Assembly (NCBI GenBank): GCA_937967995.1
Contig: CALBTB010000006.1
Coordinates: 248,001-312,000 of the forward strand
Direction: 5' to 3'
Length of the DNA stretch: 64,000 bases
From: an uncultured Gammaproteobacteria bacterium
GTDB taxonomy: Bacteria; Pseudomonadota; Gammaproteobacteria; UBA6429; Thiohalophilaceae
The position numbers and the translations under genes were made by a program. The notes below the pieces were generated by a model. It was not told the origin of the DNA, ran no database searches, and saw only the letters and a program-made list of their open reading frames with translations. Positions 59,632 to 64,000 of the stretch are shown here, piece after piece; the stretch's first letter is position 1, and each line of letters starts with the position of its first letter.

Positions 59632-60257
59632 CAAAAATGCATTTAACAGTCGGCCCATTCCTGGTTAGCATTTTATTCGGCATTGCATTTACGTGTAGTG
59701 GCGCAACCAGTGGTTCTGCCGACAAATCCGGACTGGAAGCGCTGCTGGTTAAACCCTTTGTTCGGGCAGAGTTCGTTAAGCAACGAAAACTGGCCATATT
59801 AACGAAACCCTTTGTTACCCAGGGATATATTCTGTTCGACAGGGATAAGGGGATGGTATGGAAAACCACCGCCCCGGTGAACGACACACTCCTCATTACA
59901 GAGACGAGTATTCGCCAGTTTGATGGTGAAAAGCAGACAGTTGTGTCGGACAGGAATCCGGTAATGACATCCATATCAGATATGTTTTTAACCATTATGA
60001 GCCTGGATAAGGATAAGATTCTGTCTGTTTATGAGCTGCAGTCATCGGGGTCTGACAAACAGATGTATCGCCTGCTTCCGAGAGACAAGCGTATGCAATC
60101 GATCATCAGCTATATTCAACTGGTCGGTGCAGATCGAATTCAGAGCATCGAAATCATGGAAAAAAGTGGCGACTCGACCCGGATTGAAATTACAAATGAA
60201 CGCTATGAGAGGGCACAGCTAACTGCGGATGATCGTGCACTTCTGGAAAAATTATAA
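59628..60257 (+). CDS. apeL: LolA-like periplasmic lipid carrier
   Basis: The 209-residue protein has a signal peptide (LVSILFGIAFTCSGA). It has LolA/LolB fold features (FVRAEFVKQRKLAILTKPFVTQGYILFDRDKGMVWKTTAPVNDTLLI). It should carry the lipid-linked polyene, or a precursor, through the periplasm. The reading frame overlaps the transporter gene if that starts at 60229. Confidence 0.87.
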   Translation: MTKMHLTVGPFLVSILFGIAFTCSGATSGSADKSGLEALLVKPFVRAEFVKQRKLAILTKPFVTQGYILFDRDKGMVWKTTAPVNDTLLITETSIRQFDGEKQTVVSDRNPVMTSISDMFLTIMSLDKDKILSVYELQSSGSDKQMYRLLPRDKRMQSIISYIQLVGADRIQSIEIMEKSGDSTRIEITNERYERAQLTADDRALLEKL

Positions 60258-62568
60258 TGCCATGTTCAGGTTGTTATGGGGCATATTCATTGCTGGATGT
60301 ATTGTATTTCTGGGTGCAAATCTGCATGTCTCGAAATTACAGACCAACCTGTTTGAACTGTTGCCCGGTAATTCCAGTGATACCGTACCCTCAGCCGTCC
60401 TGGATGCTTATTCGGAACGCCTCAGCCGCAAGGTAGCCTTTCTGGTCAGTGCCAGTTCAGATCCAGCCGCCCAGGTGGGTGCGGATAGAGTCCATGCAAT
60501 ACTTTCTGAAAGCAGGTTATTCAATGCGGTACAGTTCAAAATCACCGAGGATCAGATTAAATCTATATACTCGTTATACCGACCCTATCGTCATGTATTG
60601 CTGACCGACCATGATCGGCAGGAAATATTACATGACAAAAATTATTTACTAAACAGGTTGTCCAGTAATCTGGCGTCACCTGTTGCTGCACTGAATTCAG
60701 ACCTCCTGAAAGATGATCCATTTTTAACATACCGTGCTTTTCTGAACAGTTTGCCTGCCGGCAATCCACGTATTGAGATCATTGATGGTTATGCCATGAT
60801 TCAGGAATCTGATACCTCGCATGTATTTATCTCAGCAGAATTAAATGGCAGCCCGTTTGATCAGGCGATTCAGTATCGTTTTGATACGCTATTGCAGCAG
60901 GTCACAGATGCCATTGAACCAGGTGCAGTGAGCGTCGAAGCCCACGGTGTTATACGTTACGCGACGGAAAACCGTAAGCTGGCCCAGTCGGAAATGATGG
61001 TCATTGGTACCGGATCGTTGTTCGGGATTCTGCTTATCTTCGTGATTGTGTTCAGACAAAGTTTTCGATTATTACTGATACTCCTGCCGGTACTAACGGG
61101 CATGATAGTCGCTGTCAGTGTCAGTTTGCTGATATTTGATAACATTCATTTAATCAGTCTTGTGTTTGGTGTCAGTCTGATCGGTGTGTCGATTGATTAT
61201 GCATTGCATTACAGTTGCGCCAATTCAAATCTGACCAGTTTTAAGGATGGAAATTCGGCACTCCGGGCCGTGCGTCCGGCACTGACAATCGGATTAATCA
61301 CTTCGATTGCCGGCTATGCGACGTTAGCCATGACAGATTTTCCCGCTCTGCGTCAAATGGCTGTGATCGCGATTGCCGGTCTGACCGCGGCATACCTGAC
61401 GGTTGTACTGTGGTTACCGATGATGATCAGTCAGCCGCTGGTTATACGTGAACCGGTCAGAAACCTGGCAATACGTCTGACAACAAAAGTGTCATCCATC
61501 AGCAAGTGGCCGGTCTGGTGGCCGATTTTACTCATCACGGTGGTCATGCTTGTGGCTGGTCTGCTTCGCTCAGAAAATGATGATATCAGGATGATGCGCG
61601 CATCATTACCTCAACTCGATTTGGTCGACAGTAAGTTTCGGGACCTTTTAGGTGAATTTCCAAATAGTCAGTATGTTCTGGTTGCCGGCGATTCACCTGA
61701 TGAAGTACTGGAGCGGGAACGAGCATTACTCAAACATCTACGCAGTAATTCCGGCAGTGAATTATCAGGTCGTTATGAGGCGTTATCCGACTGGTTACCG
61801 TCGCACCAACAACAGGTGCGTAATTTGTCACTTTATACCAGTTTGCTTGATGACCAGGATTTTGTGTCCCGGTTCGAAACAATGGGTCTGCCAATGTCCC
61901 TGATAGATCATTACAAAACGCAAACACGCCTGCAGGGCACCGAATTTCTGTCAATAGATCGGTTTATGGACTCACCGCCAGGCAGACTGAAGCGTGATAA
62001 CTGGCTTGGGAAAATTGACGCACATTACTACAGTATCGTCAGATTGTATGGTGTCGACAGGCTTGATGTGTTGTCTGACAAGGTCAGTCAGGCCGAACAG
62101 GTTTATCTGATCGATCGGACAACTTCGATTTCCAGTGTACTGGGTATTTACCGGCAGTCCATCGAAAAGATGTTTCCCATTGTGCTGGTCGTGATTTTCC
62201 TTATCATGATATTCCGTTTTGGTGTAAGCGGGGCGGTGCGGGTTCTGGGTACACCTGTGCTGGCTGCACTACTGAGCTTTCTGATGGTGATTCTGATACT
62301 CGGTCATTATAATCTGTTTACAATATTTGGACTCATCATTACCATTGCGATTGCCATCGACTATGCGATTTTTGTGTATGAAAGCAAAGAAGGTTCGTCA
62401 GGTACTTATCTGGCCATCAGTCTGGCTGGCATCACAACCGTGCTGGCGTTTGGGCTGCTTTCCCTGAGCGACACGCCTGCATTGATGACTTTTGGCTTGA
62501 CGTTGCTGTTTGGAATTGTTTTTGCCTATTTCCTGACGCCCTTTATCGTTAAACAAGGTGAGAAATAA
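60229..62568 (+). CDS. apeM: MMPL/RND-type lipid exporter of the APE cluster
   Basis: The 779-residue transporter has the MMPL/RND duplicated layout: one membrane helix near the start (about 13-29), a large periplasmic loop, five helices (about 258-405), a second helix and loop (about 425-650), and five more helices. Conserved GVSIDYALHYS and AIAIDYAIFVYES carry proton-relay aspartates. It should export the APE lipid to the periplasm. The start is 60229, overlapping apeL by 29 bp, or ATG 60262. Confidence 0.9.
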   Translation: MIVHFWKNYNAMFRLLWGIFIAGCIVFLGANLHVSKLQTNLFELLPGNSSDTVPSAVLDAYSERLSRKVAFLVSASSDPAAQVGADRVHAILSESRLFNAVQFKITEDQIKSIYSLYRPYRHVLLTDHDRQEILHDKNYLLNRLSSNLASPVAALNSDLLKDDPFLTYRAFLNSLPAGNPRIEIIDGYAMIQESDTSHVFISAELNGSPFDQAIQYRFDTLLQQVTDAIEPGAVSVEAHGVIRYATENRKLAQSEMMVIGTGSLFGILLIFVIVFRQSFRLLLILLPVLTGMIVAVSVSLLIFDNIHLISLVFGVSLIGVSIDYALHYSCANSNLTSFKDGNSALRAVRPALTIGLITSIAGYATLAMTDFPALRQMAVIAIAGLTAAYLTVVLWLPMMISQPLVIREPVRNLAIRLTTKVSSISKWPVWWPILLITVVMLVAGLLRSENDDIRMMRASLPQLDLVDSKFRDLLGEFPNSQYVLVAGDSPDEVLERERALLKHLRSNSGSELSGRYEALSDWLPSHQQQVRNLSLYTSLLDDQDFVSRFETMGLPMSLIDHYKTQTRLQGTEFLSIDRFMDSPPGRLKRDNWLGKIDAHYYSIVRLYGVDRLDVLSDKVSQAEQVYLIDRTTSISSVLGIYRQSIEKMFPIVLVVIFLIMIFRFGVSGAVRVLGTPVLAALLSFLMVILILGHYNLFTIFGLIITIAIAIDYAIFVYESKEGSSGTYLAISLAGITTVLAFGLLSLSDTPALMTFGLTLLFGIVFAYFLTPFIVKQGEK

Positions 62569-62571
62569 TAT

Positions 62572-63135
62572 ATGCGCAGATTCATTGTTATTTTCAGCAT
62601 ACTCCTGTCCGGTTGTGCGAGCACACCAGACCCACAACAGTGTGAACTGGTTCGTGGTACCGAACTGCCTTTGTTTCCTGTTTATCAGTATGCAGAGCAT
62701 CTTAACCAGACACAAAAAATCACATTGCGGGGCAAGAACCGCACATTTGAATATATTGCCCGCATAGAAGCCACGGGCAGCCAGCTGACGATGGTGGCGA
62801 TCACCCCGATTGGGCAAAAGCTGTTTCAGATTATCTACACGACGAATGGCGTTGATTTTACAGGGTTTGGTATTGAGGAAGAGATTAAACCGGAACTCAT
62901 ACTGGCGGATGTCGGACTTGTGCATATCAATGAAGAGACCATTGCTGAATGTCTTTCCCGTGATGGCCAGACTCTGAAAATCATCGCCATGACTGATAGC
63001 AAAAGAATATTTGAAACCAGTAAAGGGGAACGAATTATTGTGCGCTATAGTGGTGCGTCTGCTCCTGCAAATAGGACAATAGAATATGATAATCGAATCT
63101 ATGATTATCACGTCACTATTCAGATGCTGGATTAA
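62572..63135 (+). CDS. apeN: DUF3261 outer-membrane lipoprotein of the APE cluster
   Basis: The 187-residue lipoprotein has signal IVIFSILLSGC with lipidation at the cysteine near residue 15. The DUF3261 body follows (KLFQIIYTTNGVDFTGFGIEEEIKPELILADVGLVHINEET). It probably acts with the LolA-like carrier in a LolA-LolB-like pair to place the polyene lipid in the outer membrane. It lies 3 bp after the exporter gene. Confidence 0.87.
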   Translation: MRRFIVIFSILLSGCASTPDPQQCELVRGTELPLFPVYQYAEHLNQTQKITLRGKNRTFEYIARIEATGSQLTMVAITPIGQKLFQIIYTTNGVDFTGFGIEEEIKPELILADVGLVHINEETIAECLSRDGQTLKIIAMTDSKRIFETSKGERIIVRYSGASAPANRTIEYDNRIYDYHVTIQMLD

Positions 63136-63144
63136 TCACTATAC

Positions 63145-64000
63145 ATGACGAATGCACCGGTTTATATAAATGATTGCGGTATTATCACGCCACTCGGGGA
63201 AGGGCGAGATAACGTACTGACGAATCTTCAGTCAGGTTATACGGGTGGTGTTCGCCAATGGGATCGCGATATCAATCACAAACCTGTCTATGTGGGTATC
63301 ATCGATGCAGAGCTGCCTGCAGTACCACCTGAATTCGCAGACATGAATTGCCGCAATAACCAGCTATTAATTGCAGTGGCAAACCAGATTGAAACAACAA
63401 TAACGACATTACTAAACCGTTACGATACACATCGAATAGGGGTTGTGATTGGAACCAGCACATCCGGTATACGTGAAGGTGAAATTGCGCTGGCCTATCA
63501 GGCCGAGCATGGCGACTATCCTGACTGGTTTCATTATCGTCAACAGGAAATTGGTACCCCGGCATTGTTTTTGCGACGATACCTTGGCCTGACCGGCATT
63601 GCACAGACAATCTCCACAGCCTGTTCGTCCAGCGCCAAGGTATTTGCTTCGGCACAGCGATTAATTGCGTGCGACATTTGCGATGCGGTTATTGTCGGTG
63701 GCGCGGATTCGCTATGTCAGCTGACGGTAGAAGGGTTCAGTGCCCTTGAATCGGTATCTGCTGAACGATGTAATCCCATGAGCGTCAATCGGGACGGCAT
63801 CAACATCGGCGAAGCTGCAGCCCTGTTTGTACTGAGCCGGGACGAGTCACCAATACAGTTGCTCGGATGTGGCGAATCGTCGGACGCCTATCACATGTCT
63901 GCCCCTCATCCGGAAGGCCTCGGCGCGACACAATCCATGCGTATGGCCCTCGATATGGCGGATTTAGAGCCTGATCAAATCGGTTATATCAATCTGCATG
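63145..64000 (+). CDS. apeO: APE beta-ketoacyl-ACP synthase, 3' end beyond window
   Basis: The visible 285 residues are the N-terminal part of a KAS II-type condensing enzyme. The catalytic cysteine is Cys160 in TISTACSSSAKVFASAQRL. Conserved GGADSLCQLTVEGFSALESVS and NRDGINIGEAAALFVLSRD follow, and SAPHPEGLGATQSM probably carries the first catalytic histidine. The enzyme extends the polyene with malonyl-ACP together with the KS-like ApeC. The window ends inside the gene; dehydratase, ketoreductase and further ketosynthase genes are expected after it. Confidence 0.93.
   Translation, partial: MTNAPVYINDCGIITPLGEGRDNVLTNLQSGYTGGVRQWDRDINHKPVYVGIIDAELPAVPPEFADMNCRNNQLLIAVANQIETTITTLLNRYDTHRIGVVIGTSTSGIREGEIALAYQAEHGDYPDWFHYRQQEIGTPALFLRRYLGLTGIAQTISTACSSSAKVFASAQRLIACDICDAVIVGGADSLCQLTVEGFSALESVSAERCNPMSVNRDGINIGEAAALFVLSRDESPIQLLGCGESSDAYHMSAPHPEGLGATQSMRMALDMADLEPDQIGYINLH

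Noticed and set aside
1..64000. CRISPR arrays, insertion sequences, prophage genes, restriction or toxin systems
   Set aside because: No regular spaced repeats, transposase, integrase, nuclease or toxin-antitoxin features were found on either strand.

Overview
The window is chromosomal DNA of a motile gammaproteobacterium. The evidence is the block alaS-lysC-csrA-tRNA-Ser-tRNA-Arg, a DUF1249 (YqiB-type) gene, a Pseudomonas/Vibrio-style polar flagellar cluster run by a FleQ/FlrA regulator, FleS-FleR, sigma-54 and sigma-28, and a gammaproteobacterial-type aryl polyene (APE) pigment cluster. Base composition looks moderate and even. I see no insertion sequence, prophage or CRISPR array. The species cannot be named from the sequence. 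A DsrC-family protein hints at, but does not prove, a lineage with sulfur metabolism.

Layout. 1-5.1 kb: a signalling operon with the end of an OmpR-type response regulator, a LysM-FecR periplasmic protein and a CHASE2-PAS histidine kinase, followed by a receiver-like protein that lacks the phospho-acceptor aspartate. Three copies of a 10-bp-period TGTCA direct repeat lie around this protein and upstream of alaS. A 46-codon membrane micro-ORF lies in the same region. 5.5-10.2 kb: housekeeping genes alaS, lysC, csrA and two tRNAs. 10.2-13.6 kb: a reverse-strand operon (porin-like barrel, PstS-like binding protein, Sel1/coiled-coil protein), an FHA protein and a small DUF6316-like protein. 13.8 kb: tRNA-Arg(CCU).

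13.9-47.4 kb is a large flagellar and chemotaxis island: flgZ-like/flgN/flgM/flgA (reverse), cheV-cheR-flgBCDEFGHIJKL, a reverse-strand insert (DsrC-like and a second DUF6316-like gene), fliC-flaG-fliD-fliS-fliT-PilZ-like, flrA(fleQ), fleS-fleR-fliEFGHIJ, fliK and fliA. I could read a coherent promoter hierarchy by eye: sigma-54 -24/-12 elements before flgA, flgB, flgJ, fleS and fliK, and sigma-28 elements before flgM, cheV and probably fliC. The expected next genes (fliLMNOPQR, flhBA, flhF, fleN, motAB) are not in the window. fliA follows fliK directly, so the export apparatus must be encoded elsewhere.

47.6-51.5 kb: an unrecognised two-gene module (multi-pass coiled-coil membrane protein plus VWA-like lipoprotein), a DUF1249 protein, a Sel1-SPOR protein and an unrecognised reverse-strand gene. 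51.7 kb to the end: an APE operon with ketosynthase-like chain-length partner, acyltransferase, two ACPs, membrane protein, acyl-AMP ligase, dehydratase, glycosyltransferase-acyltransferase fusion, MIO-type aromatic ammonia-lyase, thioesterase, LolA-like carrier, MMPL exporter, DUF3261 lipoprotein and ketosynthase. The last is cut by the window edge. The lyase suggests that the aryl starter is made from an aromatic amino acid, loaded by the ligase onto an ACP, extended and dehydrated by the type II PKS, and delivered to the outer membrane by the MMPL, LolA-like and lipoprotein components.

I found no clearly new defence or mobile system. The most unusual items are the DsrC-family protein with an inverted cysteine pattern inside the flagellar island, the apparent leaderless flgJ start at a sigma-54 promoter, the shared TGTCA operators, and the membrane/VWA lipoprotein pair.
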